From: Circinella umbellata
Lineage: Eukaryota > Mucoromycota > Mucoromycetes > Mucorales > Lichtheimiaceae
Assembly (NCBI GenBank): GCA_025093555.1
Contig: JAIWNF010000004.1
Coordinates: 806,001 to 870,000 of the forward strand
DNA length: 64,000 nucleotides
Reading direction: 5' to 3'
The first letter of the stretch is position 1, and every line of letters begins with the position of its first letter. Under the pieces are notes generated by a model. It was not told where the DNA came from and searched no databases. It saw only the letters and a list, made by a program, of their open reading frames with translations. Below are positions 1 to 13,100 of the stretch, one piece after another. Position numbers and translations under genes: made by a program.

Positions 1-1792
1 TACCTGGTTATATTCAAATAAGTAATAAGAATCAACCTGAATCATTGAAAACCAAAATTGAAGAGCTTTGCGAAAAATACATTCGTGGACCCAATATAAT
101 ACTGGCTGTCTGCGCTGCTAATGTGGATTTAGCAAACTCTCCTGCATTACGTGCAAGTCGTAAATGCGATCCCCTTGGTTTACGCACCATTGGTGTCATC
201 ACAAAAATGGATTTGGTGCCTGCAGAAGTAGGTGCTTCTGTCCTTCGTAATTCAGACTATCCTTTGCATTTGGGATACATTGGTGTCGTTTGTCGATCCC
301 CTGAAAATGTTACTGGCAACATGACAAGTGCATTGATTCGAAATGAAGAAGCTTTTTTCCAAAGCCACCATTTGGTTTATAATCAACGTGATATTCAAGT
401 TGGTACTGCTACTTTGCGACACAAGTTGATGAATGTATTGGAACAAAGTATGGGACGCTCGCTTTATAGTATTGTGGATGCAGTACAACAGGAATTAGAA
501 GAGGCACGATATCAATTCAAAGTACAATATAATGACCGACGAGTCACTGCTGAATCATATGTGGCTGAATCAATTGACTCTCTTAAACACAACTTCAAGG
601 ACTTTGCCACAAGGTTTGGTAAACCGCAAGTGCGGCATGAAGTGCGGACCATGCTGGAACAGCGGGTATTGGATATTTGTGCTGAGCAATATTGGTCCGA
701 TCCTAAAATTGCAGAATTACCCAAAGCTTCGATAGATGATATTTATTGGCTTTACAAGGTTGATCTGGCGTCGGCAGCATTGACCAAATCGGGTATTGGA
801 AGATCCACAACTCAATTAGTAGTGGACGTTTTGATGAGTAATATGGAACGCTTGGCAAATGCTGATCCATTTTCATTTCATCCTGATACACGTAAAAAGG
901 TTATGAGTTTCACAAGTGAAATATTACGATCTAAGTTTTTAACTACAAGCGATCAAGTGGAAAATACAATCAAGCCTTACAAATATGAAGTAGAAGTCAC
1001 TGACATGGAGTGGGCTGAAGGTGTCAAACGATCCGTCGGATTATTAGAAAAGGAATTAGATATGTGTGACCAAATGGCCAATTCGCTCAAGAATGCCGTT
1101 GGTAAAAAGAAACTCAAAGGTGCTATCAAATATTTATTGGATCAAGAACGAGAGGATGGTCGTCGTCAAGAACGTCTCCGACAAATTGCTGAAGAAGGTG
1201 GATCGGCCACAGAAGAGCAATTATTTTCTTTGGAAGATGAAGATGCAATTAAACATACATTTTATAATCCCAAGATTCTGGAAAAGGCAAGAGAAGCATT
1301 GTTTTTACGTGATCGCGCTATGATTTTGAAGTATCGTATTGCAGCACTCAAGAGCAGACAATGCAAATCAGCTGAAAACAAGCAATACTGTCCCGAAGCT
1401 TTCCTTAATGTCATTGCTGAAAAATTGACTTATACGGTAAGTGTCTTTTTTTTTTACTTAATATATGTGTGTGTGCATGTTACAATGAGAATTTTTGATT
1501 AAACGAAAGTATTTTTTTGTTTATTATGTAGGCCGTCATGTTTATACAAGTTGAGTTATTGAATGAATTCTTTTTCCAATTCCCTCGTGAAGTGGATAAT
1601 CGCTTAGTATATCAAATGAACCGTAGACAAATCTTGCAATTTGCACGAGAAAACCCACCTATACAAAAACATTTGGATCTCCAAGAACGAAAGAACAAAC
1701 TAGAAGACGTTATGGATAAATTAAGTTATTTGGTTAAGAGACAAGCAGACAGGCAAGCTCGTGCAAAGATGGGATCTTTTAGTGGCGCTTAA
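1..1792 (+). CDS. MGM1: Mitochondrial dynamin-like GTPase Mgm1/OPA1, C-terminal part
   Basis: Inner-membrane dynamin-family GTPase that drives mitochondrial inner-membrane fusion. The 5' end lies outside the window: the reading frame is already open at base 3 and starts just after the G3 loop (PGYIQ...). The G4 motif TKMD is at about 202-213 (GVITKMDLV). Then comes the long helical stalk, and a C-terminal GTPase effector domain with the family-typical stretch [13 protein letters not shown]. Two exons are visible: 1-1436 and 1532-1792. The 95-nt intron (GTAAGT..TAG) falls between codons, inside the effector domain. 564 codons are visible and the stop is TAA at 1790-1792. Mgm1 is preferred over a Drp/Dnm1 dynamin because of the effector-domain sequence ([19 protein letters not shown]) and the spacing. 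The missing N-terminus would hold the targeting signal and cleavage site. Confidence 0.9.
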
Positions 1793-2244
1793 TTAACCCA
1801 ATTTGACACTAAATTTCATTCCATTTAATATTTTACTCTGTATGCTGTAATTCTCCCCGTATATGTTATTACTATTATTATCATTATTATTACTATTATT
1901 ATTGACAGACTCATATATACACTTCTCCCACTCACATACTGAAAAACAAAAAAAAGACCATTTAGATACTATAATTATACATACCCCTCTCTTTCCTTCT
2001 ATTCTGCCTTTGTATCACGAAAAAATTGTTAATAATACCTTTCCTTTTTACTTTATCTTTTCTAATCGTGTTTATCTCTCCTTCTTCCTCTCTCATACAC
2101 GTACACCTTTTTTTTTCAAAAAAAAAAAAACTGTGATAAAAAAAAGATGAATAGAGAAAATGACAACAACAATTGCTTTTGTCTGTATGGATGTATGTAT
2201 ATGTATATATATATGTATGTGTTGTATGTGATTTTTCTGTATAT
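1793..2244. other. Convergent intergenic region between MGM1 and EDC3
   Basis: Tail-to-tail 3' region of 452 bases. It holds an ATT-rich microsatellite-like stretch near 1863-1905, poly-A/T runs near 2108-2142 and TATG/TA repeats near 2190-2225. No gene is visible. Confidence 0.6.
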
Positions 2245-4683
2245 TTATATTACATATTCTAATGCAACCAAAAAATCAGCACCCCAAGGTGCAGTCCAAC
2301 CTTTGACACCAGCTCTTTTCCAACATATTTTAGGAATACCAATGTCAGCCATATATAATTCTCCTGTCACTTCCTGTGAAATACATCCAGATTTGGGTGC
2401 TCCAAGACAAACAGTCCATTGAGGATGAATAACATCTAATATGTAAAAAGTATTTAAATTCCAAGTTTTAGAATAGAGCACTGGTGTGCGTGGGCGTTCG
2501 TCTTTCACAAATGAACAAAAAAAAGACATACCATCAGGTCCATGCATTGCACTTGGGAAATCAATACTTAAAATGGGTGCAGATTGCTGAGATGCCCATT
2601 GAATCATTTCACGTAAAGTTTCATTTGCTACTTTATCTTCTTCATCTTGATCTTCTTCCTCAGTTTGTGATTGTTGAGAACCTATCATAGCATCCACAAT
2701 CAAATCTGCTTTCCATCCTTCCAATTCTTTATTTGTCGTTGTTTTCATAAAAATTAGATAAATTAACTACTATAAAGATGGAGAAGAGAGAAATATGGTG
2801 ATCATAGTAAATTACCTTTAGGATCACCAATCAGTTTTCCTCCAGCTTGTTCAATCATGGTTTGTTGCTGTGCAACCGTGTCACACAATACCGTTCTTTG
2901 CTCATTCATGCAAACAGCGACGTGGTACCCACGGTTGATTAAATGGCGCGCAGTAGATAATCCATTGGCTCCAATCTTATTATTTCCTGCCAATACAATG
3001 ACAACAGGTACAATATCATTTTGTTTTCTTCGTCGAATGCCCCCTATATATATATATATCCGAATAGAAACGTATTAATTTTCCCTAACTATTATCCTAT
3101 TGTGTCCTTCCTTCTATTTACTATAATTATTATATAATGCGTACCAAGAATTTCAAGTACTTTCATACTAATACATCGACCTCCATTTTCTATAAGTTGA
3201 TCTTCTGATGGACCGGTTACTTTCACTAAGACACGCCAAAAACATTATTGTTATTATTTAAACTATGATTGTTTGTTCAGGAGAAAAATAAATGAATAAA
3301 AATTACCACATTCATGCTCTGCGTGAGCCATTTGCAATGGTGATACAAGTACACAATTAATATGGCTTTCTGTTGTTCTTAACCTACTACCATTTTTGTT
3401 ATTGCTATTATTGTTGGATTGTAAAATGGTAGGAATAGGGGATGATGACGCGTCTCGTTTATTATTATTGGTATTTTTTTGACGATTGTTACGTCGTACT
3501 CGAATACTTTCATCTGACGTGGTCCGTGATTCTGTATCACTCTCGTCTCCAATGCTTTCATCATCCTCATCTTCACTACCCAAAACATTTTCAGTAGGTA
3601 ACAAATTTTTCCGAGGTACTTGTGGTAATTGTCCATCTTTTCGTGGTAATCGATTCAATGTCACCAATAATGTATCCGCTTCTGTATCGTCCAATTCCTA
3701 AATATTTAATCATTTTCCTAAGTTTCTGATCTTTAACGTTATCAACTTTAATTCACATAAGATATAATAGAAAGTCTTACACGAATTTCTGCAAACACCT
3801 TTGCTTTATCAAACATATTCAGATTGGCTTGAAAATCGAATTCTTTTTCTCTAAATCCACTAACGTCTTGATTTGCCCATCCATTTTCTTTTCCTTGTGT
3901 TACTGCTGCTATACGTTGTTGTTGCTGTTGTTGTTGTTTTCGTCCTTGATTCGGCAATAATTAAAAGCCATTATTAATTCTTCTTCCCCAAAGAAAAAAC
4001 TTATATACACTTATACACACAATTAATGTTTTTACCTGTACTTGAAGATAACGATTTGACGGGCATGTTATTCTATATTACAAAAGAAAAAAGGTAGGGT
4101 TATTCGATATAATCGATTTAATGATTACTATATACACATATTAATAAGTAAGAATAACAAACCTTCTTTTGTTGTTGGATATTTTTTACTCGATCGTTAC
4201 TTGTCTTTTTTTCAACTGTTTTCTTTCTATTACTGTTGTTCGTACTTGATACATTACAGCTTTTGGATTGTGTTGGTATTACTGTTGCTGTTGTTGTTGT
4301 AGTTGTCGTTGATGGTGTTACTTTCTTTTGATTATTAATAGTGTTGGGGGACTTTTCGGCTTTTTTTTGAATAACTTGTAAATCAGCAATCTCATTTCCA
4401 TTAACACCATAAAGTGAAGTTAAATGAGGTGGTTGCCCGGGAAAAATAACTTCGACTAATAAGATAAATATGTTTCGTTTTTTTTATACGTTTATTAATA
4501 TAATATCCAAGGGTTGTAGAAATTTGTTATTTAGCGTATCTCATATATATATGTATATATATATGTACCATCTTTCAAAGTCATCTGTTGTGAAGTGGGT
4601 TCAATATGAGCCACGGTGCCATTGAGTTTTAGGCCGGAATGCAATTGTACTCCAATAACAAGTCCAAGGAATGCTTCTGCCAT
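2245..4683 (-). CDS. EDC3: Enhancer of mRNA decapping 3 (Edc3)
   Basis: P-body scaffold that binds and activates the Dcp1/Dcp2 decapping enzyme. Eight exons on the minus strand: 4683-4569, 4455-4163, 4072-4036, 3944-3781, 3697-3307, 3225-3145, 3043-2816 and 2726-2245. They join in phase to 1791 nt, 596 residues; the yeast protein is about 550. Domains in order: N-terminal LSm domain (about 1-60, MAEAFLGLVIGVQLHSG...), a disordered Thr/Gln/Asn-rich linker, the FDF motif (about 179-203, FDFQANLNMFDKAKVF) that contacts the DEAD-box helicase Dhh1, an acidic Ser/Asp linker, and a C-terminal YjeF_N Rossmann-like dimerisation domain (about 330-596, with VIVLAGNNKIGANGL and ADLIVDAMIG). LSm + FDF + YjeF_N is diagnostic. 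The start is the first ATG, immediately before the LSm domain. DOT1 is the head-to-head neighbour, 3.2 kb away. Confidence 0.95.
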
Positions 4684-5230
4684 GGTAGTTACTGTTGTTA
4701 TTTTGTCTCTAGATATAATGGAATGCTTTTTTTTATTTAATATATGTAGAAAAGTAAATAATATGATGAAGGGGGTTACGAGGAGAGAGAGAGATGAATT
4801 GACGTGTGGTGTTATTTATATATAAATTGAAGTATGTATAGGGAGGAGAAAGGAAGGAGAAAAAAAAACTGCTTTAACAGCGACCTCAAACCAAAAATTA
4901 ACTCTACATACACATGTGACGGTTGCCGTGGCTACCAGTTGTTATTATGGAACAACGAAATATTAATTATTAATGTATAAAAATGATTGTTCTTTGATAA
5001 ATCTCTTATTATACTATAAATATTTTCTTTGTAAAGCTGTATTTTATATAAACATATCGTAGAAATGCATAAAGAAAGGAGAAAACTGGAGAGGACTAAG
5101 AATTTAATATAAAAACTGATTCTTCTATCGATATAAACGTTCTTAAATCAGTGTTATTTTTAGGAAACCAATTTAAATCTTTGGTAAACAAATATCAATT
5201 TTCGGTTTAGGTATCATGTGTATGGGTAAC

Positions 5231-5231
<1 letters not shown>

Positions 5232-5262
<31 letters not shown>
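5232..5262. repeat. Poly-A run (31 A)
   Basis: Uninterrupted run of 31 adenines in the EDC3-DOT1 intergenic region. It could be a slippage product or the tail of an old retroposed sequence; no flanking duplication was found. Confidence 0.85.
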
Positions 5263-5263
<1 letters not shown>

Positions 5264-5513
5264 AAAGAGAAAAGTGTGTTATAACAAACAACAAAAAATA
5301 TCTGACTTTCGCAAGTACCAACTCTTCCATCAGGAGAGATATCTGACCGACAATTTGAGCACCGCGATAATTTCTTTGTTTTGTTTTACTAGGCTATTGT
5401 CGCTGTCGCTGTAAATAATAACTGATATTCTGAATATTGGATGGAGGTGGTTGCGGTACTTTGGGTGAAAAGAGTGTTTTTCTGTTTGAAATAAAATGTT
5501 ATGGAATAGATAG

Positions 5514-5681
5514 GCTATTTTTAAAACTGGTAATCTTTGTATTGATGAGTGTCATAAAATGTTACTCTTAGCCCGTGATGGATTAACAATAGAACGTGTT
5601 TGGGTTTCAGAGGCAATCATTGGCGTATTATGCGACCCACATGTAATTTCTTCAATACATTTGGTGGGATTTCATTTTTAG
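5514..5681 (+). other. Possible decayed coding remnant, 55 codons
   Basis: A 55-codon open stretch ending in TAG reads protein-like in an otherwise AT-random region (for example DECHKMLLLARDGLTIERVW). It has no start codon and no flanking exons that I can join. I do not recognise the family; it may come from an old repeat. Chance is not excluded. Confidence 0.25.
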
Positions 5682-6161
5682 TTTTTTTAATTAGAATGTT
5701 GTGCTGACAATTATTTCAAGTATGAAGATGTTCTGGATACTTATAAAAAATAATCCTCTGGTCAACTTTATTATGCGAATTTCACTTGCCAGCAAACTTC
5801 CCTCAATCAGTCCATGATTTTACTTAAATGGAGACTTGAAATTGCTTTTTTTAGGTTGCTGAATACGTAGTTATTTTTTTCTTTCGTCTGGATGGGTAGA
5901 GCGGCAGATAAGAGTTGCTGTCATTTGTTTTTGAATATACGCGATAGATAGTACATAGTCAGAAAGTACGTTTTTTTCCAAGTCATTTATCTTGACATTG
6001 TTGGTTCCTAACTCCATTTTCTGTCATAATATCTAAGAAAAAATTTGTGGTTGATCGTTATCAAATAACTGTACGTCAAAACAAATGTGCAACTACATAA
6101 AACGGGAGAGAGTACGTTGTATTGTACCTGTGTGTGTATGTGTGTTTAGATAGGGATGAAT

Positions 6162-6186
6162 GAGAGAGAGAGAGAGAGAGAGAGAG
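6162..6186. repeat. GA microsatellite
   Basis: About twelve uninterrupted GA units, preceded by a TG-rich run from about 6130. Confidence 0.85.
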
Positions 6187-6227
6187 TTGTATGAATCAAG
6201 CTAATTACTAATCACTGTTCTTTATAC

Positions 6228-6458
6228 TTATATATAACTTAAACAGAATGCTTGGGAGGTTGAATCGGGCTTGGGGCAAAAGGTACGTGGTGTTATAATA
6301 TTTGAAAGCATATTTATACGTATTACCATACTACACACGTCTTTTATCCAGAGCTGGATTGTATGTCTATCAAGTGGATTCTTTGGCGTATTCTCCGTAA
6401 AGTTCTTAAGGAACAATCGGCCTTCCCCAGTGAATATTCGAAGGAGATCGAGGGTCAC
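6228..6458 (-). pseudogene. Possible tyrosine-recombinase-like transposon remnant
   Basis: Minus-strand open stretch of 76 codons without a proper start. It contains the pattern HTIQLWIKDV followed about 35 residues later by PDSTSQAF. That arrangement (helix with TI.xWIK, then a Ser/Thr-rich segment where HSxRSAS would be expected) recalls the C-terminal catalytic region of Crypton/DIRS-type tyrosine recombinases. The key His/Arg residues are not recognisable, so if this is right it is degraded. Basis is resemblance from memory only. Confidence 0.25.
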
Positions 6459-6961
6459 TTTGGTGATATCTCTTTGTGAACTTTCTTAAAAATGTACTTT
6501 TTCTTTATATATGACCAAAATATACTTTCTTTATAAAGATTTTTATTTGTTATATTTATTATTATATTGATTTTACTTATTTATTTTATTCTCTTAAGCT
6601 TGTATTATTCCATTTATCAAATACGTAAATAAAATGTATATTAAATAATGAAAGATTATCATCACCTTAAAACTAAAAGCTTAAATCTTTCCATGATATA
6701 TCGAATTCATAAAAAAAATGTTTTATACGTACGTATTATTCTTGTTAAATACAATAATTGTGACGATTCTTCTATTGAAAATGCTACAATAAGTTGGATA
6801 AGTTAATCCATTATCATTATACTACGTACTAGAACAAAAACTAAAAATTATTTACGTAAAACAAAACAAAAGTGCTGTTTTTTTAACTTCATTATAAATG
6901 TCAATAAATATTGTTTATGCAAAGGTGCACTTACTAGAAGGAGGGTAATAAGACAGAATCA

Positions 6962-7037
6962 ATGGCACGACTGAACATAGCAGAATAAAAATAAGCACAG
7001 GCATAGGGGAATGGCACGACTGCAGGATGGCACGACT
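6962..7037. repeat. Three direct copies of ATGGCACGACT
   Basis: The 11-mer occurs at 6962-6972, 7011-7021 and 7027-7037. Spacing is 49 and 16 bases. Origin unknown. Confidence 0.7.
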
Positions 7038-7846
7038 TTATTGAAATTCGTAACAGATAATAAAAAGGCAGCGGTGACACCAAATTTAAGCAAAAAAGCT
7101 CTTCGCTGCATCCATTTTCAATTTTATACTTTGATGCCTAGTTTCACCAGGTTCTAAAATCAGTTACAGATTGTATGATATATTTTTTGCTATTTTTTTA
7201 TTAGTAAGATTAACAGTCTGTTATAGTAATATATGCGACACTTGTTTCTTCTTTGGCTGAAGAAGGCGTCCATGAATACATGATTGGAAGGGTTAAGGTT
7301 GGATGATTATCTGGAATCAGGGTGATACCATAACAGCTAAATGCTAATTATAAGTGCTGATGACCCAGTCCGGACTGAACAAGGTGTACGTAGAAAGAGA
7401 TTTGATAACGTTACAACAGAATTGATCATCTAGCTTCACAAGAAAACCTCAATTTTCGTTTCACAGAAAAGATGTTCTATTAGTAATATCTTTGGTTGAC
7501 TTCCTTACAATTACATAGATCACTTAAAAGAAGCTATGCTCTTTAAGCACAAAATATTATATATCACCTTTGTCAATCCGTTAAGATATCATCATATTGT
7601 TTTATCTTCCTCACTGCTAACTATTTAAAATTTCTAGAAATCATGTCAGTCCTTAATTGGAATAAGTTTCATTTCTTTTTTGATATTCCCAAATTGAGTA
7701 ATTTCGAGAGAGTTCCCTATAATAATTTTTTGATGGAATTCTTTTTTTTAGTGTCACACACCATCCAGCTTTTTTTTTTTTCTTCCCCTCTTTTTTTATT
7801 CTTTCCTTTTTTTTACGTTTCAAACTAAAAATAATAATATAATAAA

Positions 7847-9745
7847 ATGAATACAGCAATTGCATGTACAGAGGAAAAACATATGAATAAACGAATGGAT
7901 AATACTAAAGCAACAACAACAACCAGTATTAAACGAAGACTTTCAAAGTCGAATGACCTTACCACAGCAACACCGGAAAAAAGACTACGAGAAGATAATA
8001 AAAATAATAATAAAAAACCCTCTGCTGCTACTACTGCTAATACTAGTACTACTAAACCAACGGTTAATGCAAGACCCAAAATGATTACTTCTGACCGTAT
8101 TGTACGAGCTTCTCATTCAAAATATCGCCCATGTAAGTAATTTCTTTGTAATTTCTTTTGTTTGTTACTACAGTCGTTATAATGTCAGGGGAGCCTTTTT
8201 TCTGGAAAGTAAAAGAAAAATATCATGTCAGGTATTTTTTTAATTCAATTCTAACTTATTTTCTCGGATTATTATAACTTATTAGATTTCATTGCAGAAA
8301 ATAGTGAAAACACTCATGATTCTCGAGCTTCACCAGTGGGTGATCCTAATTTACAAGCGATATTAGAATATCCAGGTGACAGTGAAAAGTATGTATTATC
8401 ATGTGAGACAAGAAAGTGTGTGTGGGGTAAGAATATAAACAGTACTAATACTAAACCTGCAATGGTGTTTATTTATAGCTTCTTATTGTTACGACCTGTG
8501 TTAAAGAACACAACCACCAATAATGGTAATAGTAATAGCAGTGATAATAACGACCGTCGTCATCATCAAAATCACAAGACACTGCAGGCAGTGGATGATA
8601 TAGAGGACAAGGATGAATATAACCCTATTACCGATTTAATCCGATCCGCTTATTTTATCTATGATTGTTATCTCACACCAGAACAACAAGATTTATTAGG
8701 TGATGAATCTCAGGGCATTATGCGTAATTTGACGAAACATCGTAATCGACGTAACGCCAATGGATTTATCGAAGCAGTCAATGATTTTAATCGAATAATT
8801 CGTGATTTAAAAGCCAAGGGTGAACTCAGTAAGAATGCCAAAGCTATGCGTCATCCAAGTTATGATTTAGCTTGTCATATTTTATACCAAGTATATAGTA
8901 GAACTGTTGCGCCGCAGGCGGATGCACTTAACAATTATCAAGGTAATATATATATATATATATATAACTGGGATATTATGAGAAGGAGGAAAAACTAATT
9001 CGTGTTATATATTTATATATTTATATATTTATGATTTAGCATTTTCGAATAATGTGTATGGAGAAATCAATCCTATATTAGTCAAGCAATTCATTACCAA
9101 GACCAAAATAAATTCACACAGTGTATTTATGGATATGGGATGCGGTATTGGTAATGTAGTATTACAAGTAGCTGCTCAAACAGGATGTGAAGCTTATGGT
9201 ATTGAAATTATGGAAGTACCATGTAAATGTGCGAAACGACAATTAAAGGAATATGCTGCTAGAATGAAGTAAGTAGTTCAAAATTGAATGAATGACATGT
9301 GTTTAAATATTAATAATAATAGTAACTCATTTAATTTGTTTTATATAGGGCATGGCGTTTACCAACGGGTAAAATACATTTTCGACATGGAGACTTTTTA
9401 GATGTTGGATCAAGTGATATGTATGAAACACTAAAACGAACAGATGTATTATTAGTTAACAATTATGCATTTGATTGGGAAACCAACCATTCGTTGGCTC
9501 AATTATTCTTGGATTTAAACGAAGGGACAAAGATTATCTCCTTAAAATCATTTGTACCCAAAAGTCACAAGATTAACCAACGTACTTTTCATATGCCAGA
9601 ATCGATCTTACGTGTAGAAGAATTCGAATACTTTTCAGAAGCTGTAAGTTGGACAAATAATGGTGGTACATATTATATTGCTACAGTGGATAGGAGTCGT
9701 TTGAAACCCTTCTATGAAGGAATGTATAAATCAAGTCAACGATAA
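7847..9745 (+). CDS. DOT1: Histone H3-K79 methyltransferase Dot1
   Basis: SAM-dependent methyltransferase of nucleosomal H3 lysine 79, acting in silencing and the DNA-damage checkpoint. Four exons: 7847-8132, 8286-8942, 9040-9268 and 9349-9745, in phase, 522 residues. The N-terminal ~95 residues are basic and Thr/Asn/Lys-rich, as expected for DNA or nucleosome binding. The catalytic DOT1 domain contains VYGEINP, the SAM-binding loop DMGCGIGNVVLQ (about 346-357), an acidic EIM after the second strand, HGDFLD, and VNNYAFDWETNHSLAQLF followed by KIISLKSFVP, ending SWTNNGGTYYIATVDRS. These match the Dot1 landmark motifs in order. The start is the only upstream in-frame ATG. Splicing of intron 1 must use the distal TAG at 8285, because the nearer CAG would create a stop. 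Confidence 0.93.
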
Positions 9746-10127
9746 CTTTTCTTTTATCCCCCTCCCGTTTTGATTATTATTATTATTATTATTATTATTG
9801 ATATATTAAGTATAAATTCCCTTTCTTTCTTGATCACTTCTCATCCTTCTTCGCATCCTTTAAAAATCTGTGTGTATAAAGCGAAAAAAAAAATATCTTA
9901 AAAAATCCTTAAGACTTAACCCCCTCCCTTTCGTAAACCAAAGTGTATTAATTCTTCTTATATGTAATAAACTTTCAATCATGCAAGTTATTTAAAGTTT
10001 TTTTTTTTGTGTTTCCTTTCCTCGTTGACAGTTGTAACCACATCTCCGACAAAGTAATACCAAAGTTACAGAAAAAGAAAACAGTTGATGATCGTCCTTT
10101 ATTTTTTTTTATTTTTACATTTTGACA
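9746..10127. other. DOT1-MSH1 intergenic region
   Basis: 382 bases between two genes of the same orientation. It holds an ATT microsatellite at about 9774-9799 and T-rich runs close to the MSH1 start. No gene seen. Confidence 0.6.
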
Positions 10128-13100
10128 ATGTTTCGTCTTGCATTATGTCGACCTGGACCTCGTTTATTAATTCAACTAACAGTATCATCAAAAAGGACCA
10201 TTTCGACAACACCATTGGCATTAAAACGTGTTACGCGAGGAAGTATCGACGACATATTTGGTAAAGTTGAAGAACCGCAAACAAATATAAAAGAGGTCAA
10301 TCCTACTACCAGTACCGTGAAAAAGAAGCGAAAACGCGCGTCAAAAAAAGCAGAACAAGAACAACATTCATTAGCAACAGAAACAGGGACAGAAACAGGG
10401 ACAGAAATAACAGCTACAACAACGACGAAAAAGAAAAAAGAAAAAAGCCTTGAACCGAAATTGGAATCAACAGGTTCAATCGTCTTAGATACAGTGCGGA
10501 AGTACACGGAACAACATCCAGATTGTGTGTTATTAGTACAAGTGGGCGACTTTTATGAGGTTTGTGGTAAATAATAATGATAAATTAAATGCGTGTGTGC
10601 TGATTTTTATACATTAATATCAAGTGGCTTACCTTGTATAAAATATTATTATTAGTTGTATGAATCCCATGCTACGGAATATGCTTCACAACTGGATCTC
10701 AAATTGACGCGAAAAGAAATGACATCAGGTACTACTGTTGACTTTGCTGGATTTCCTTTACGTTCACTGGATAGATACTTGGATATACTTGTCAATAGAT
10801 TGGGCTGTCGTGTAGCATTATGTGAACAATATAATCCTGTCAAACGTGAAGGAGATGATTCGATCGTTGGAATCCAACGACTTATTACACGTGTTATTAC
10901 TCCTGGCACCGTAATTGAAGAACGCTTTTTGGATTCACACACATACAATTACCTTATGGCCATTTCACCGATATATCCGTTACCGCCATCATTCTCATCA
11001 TTGTCTCCACCTAACAATAGTGAATTAGGATTAGCATGGATTGATATCTCAGTAGGCGAATTCATGATCCAATCTTCAACACTTGACATACTTAAAGATG
11101 ATATTGCACGCATCCGACCTCGTGAAATTATTTTACCTGAATCATTCAAACCATTGATTGAAGATCAAGAACAAGAAGATCCCAATCATCCACTGGCACG
11201 GATAATATCAAGTAACCCTCATATTTCAATCACATTTGTGGCTCAAGATCATTTTGATCCAGATGCCGGACGTCGTATGCTTGATACATTATTTGATACT
11301 ACTACCACATCACCAGCAGCAACATATGACTCTGATCCCACTACTACTACTATTACTACTTTTAACAACAAAGAGTTAGGGGCAAGTAACGCATTATTAG
11401 ATTATATCAACAACACCCATCCACATGGAAAACCAAGACTTTTGAAACCCGTAAGAATGAGTGCCAATGAAACATTACAAATCGATAGTGCTACAGTTGC
11501 TTCGTTGGAACTAGTTAAAAATTTACGAGAAGGTGGAAGGACCAATAGTTTATTGAGTGGCATCAACTATACAGTTACCAATGCTGGGGCAAGACAATTA
11601 GCACAATGGTTGCTAGCACCTTCTTCTTCGATTCATACTATTGAACGACGACATGATATTGTCAATTTTCTTGTATGTGATAATTTTATTTTGGATGATG
11701 TTCGTTCGATTTTAAGAGAAAGCTCGGACGCACAACGGGCATTACAACGATTAGCACTTCGGCGTGGCCAACATCTGGATTTATTGGAGATAGGTTCGAC
11801 TTTGAGTGCTATTAAGAGAACAAAAAAAGTATTGCTGGAGCATGTCTCATCCACTACTACTTCTACTACTATTCAAGCACCATCGTCATCTTCAACAACG
11901 ACAACAACGACAGCTATTAATGAATTAATAGGTCGATTAAACCCACATGAAGACTTGGCAAATTATATAGACTCTGTCATTGACCATGAACGTATTATGT
12001 CAGACGAGGCCAAAGATTTTAACTATGGATTCATTCGATCTGACTTTGATCCACGACTCAAACACTTGCATCAACAACTCGACACATTTTTTAAACAGAA
12101 AGAACAACTACAAAATACTTTACGCTCTATTGGGGGCAACTCTGTATCACTTGCCGCAAATTCAGCACTTTATAGACATGTAGTTGAAATTAATGCAACT
12201 CAAGCTAAAAAATTAGTTGATGAATATCCCGAAGCCTTTCTTGTTCATAAGACAAAGGGTAAACATCGATTTCAATTACCTGAATGGACTAATTTATCAA
12301 TTCAAATACAGAATACACATGCACAAATCGTGGAATTGGAAAGTCAAATTTGGGACAAAGCAGTGGATCGAGTTCTTGAGGATTCCACATCTATTATTGC
12401 AGCCAGTGGTATGTTGGCAAAATTAGATGTATTTTGTTCTTTCGCTTGGATGGCAAGGAGATATAAATATGTTCGACCTGTGATGCTGGAACAAGAAGAT
12501 GGAGCAGAAATGATTATTTTGGGTGGTCGACACCCTGTAGTAGAAGCTAGTTTGGCACAAAAAGGAAGGTCATTTGTCAAGAATGACTGTATATTAACAA
12601 AAAGCCAAGATAATGATGATGAACGTAGCTGGCTGTTGACTGCTCCGAATATGGGAGGCAAGGTTTGTATTAAAAAAATAAGCACAAGCACATACCATTA
12701 TTGATCACATTCAAGGACCTCAACTTATATACTAGCTTTTTATTTATGTGTCATTCATTCTAAAAGAGTACTTTTTTACGACAAAATGCCATCATCATGA
12801 TCCTGGCTCATATGGGTTCATATGTTCCAGCACATAAAGCAAGAATTGGAGTTGCCGATCGAATCATGAGTCGTATTGGCACTGCTGATGATCTTGCACA
12901 AGACTTGTCAACATTTATGATAGAAATGATGGAGACGGCCAATATTTTAACCTATGCAACAAAAAAGTCATTGGTGATTATGGACGAAGTAGGACGTGGT
13001 ACAGCAACAGCGGATGGTATTTCATTAGCTTATGCTATCTTAGCCTATATTCATACGCACATCAAGTCTCGTTTAATATTTGCTACTCATTATCATGAAT

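Larger units (their letters stand above)
4684..7846. other. 3.2 kb divergent gene-poor region between EDC3 and DOT1
   Basis: No confident gene. The region holds a 31-base poly-A run (5232-5262), TG and GA microsatellites (6130-6186), two short open stretches that look like decayed coding sequence (listed separately), and three copies of an 11-base motif near 6962-7037. The promoters of both flanking genes must lie at its ends. Confidence 0.6.

Noticed and set aside
1863..2150. 95-codon ORF after MGM1
   Set aside because: Leu/Ser/Phe-rich translation of pyrimidine-rich 3' DNA; lies between convergent genes and has no family features.
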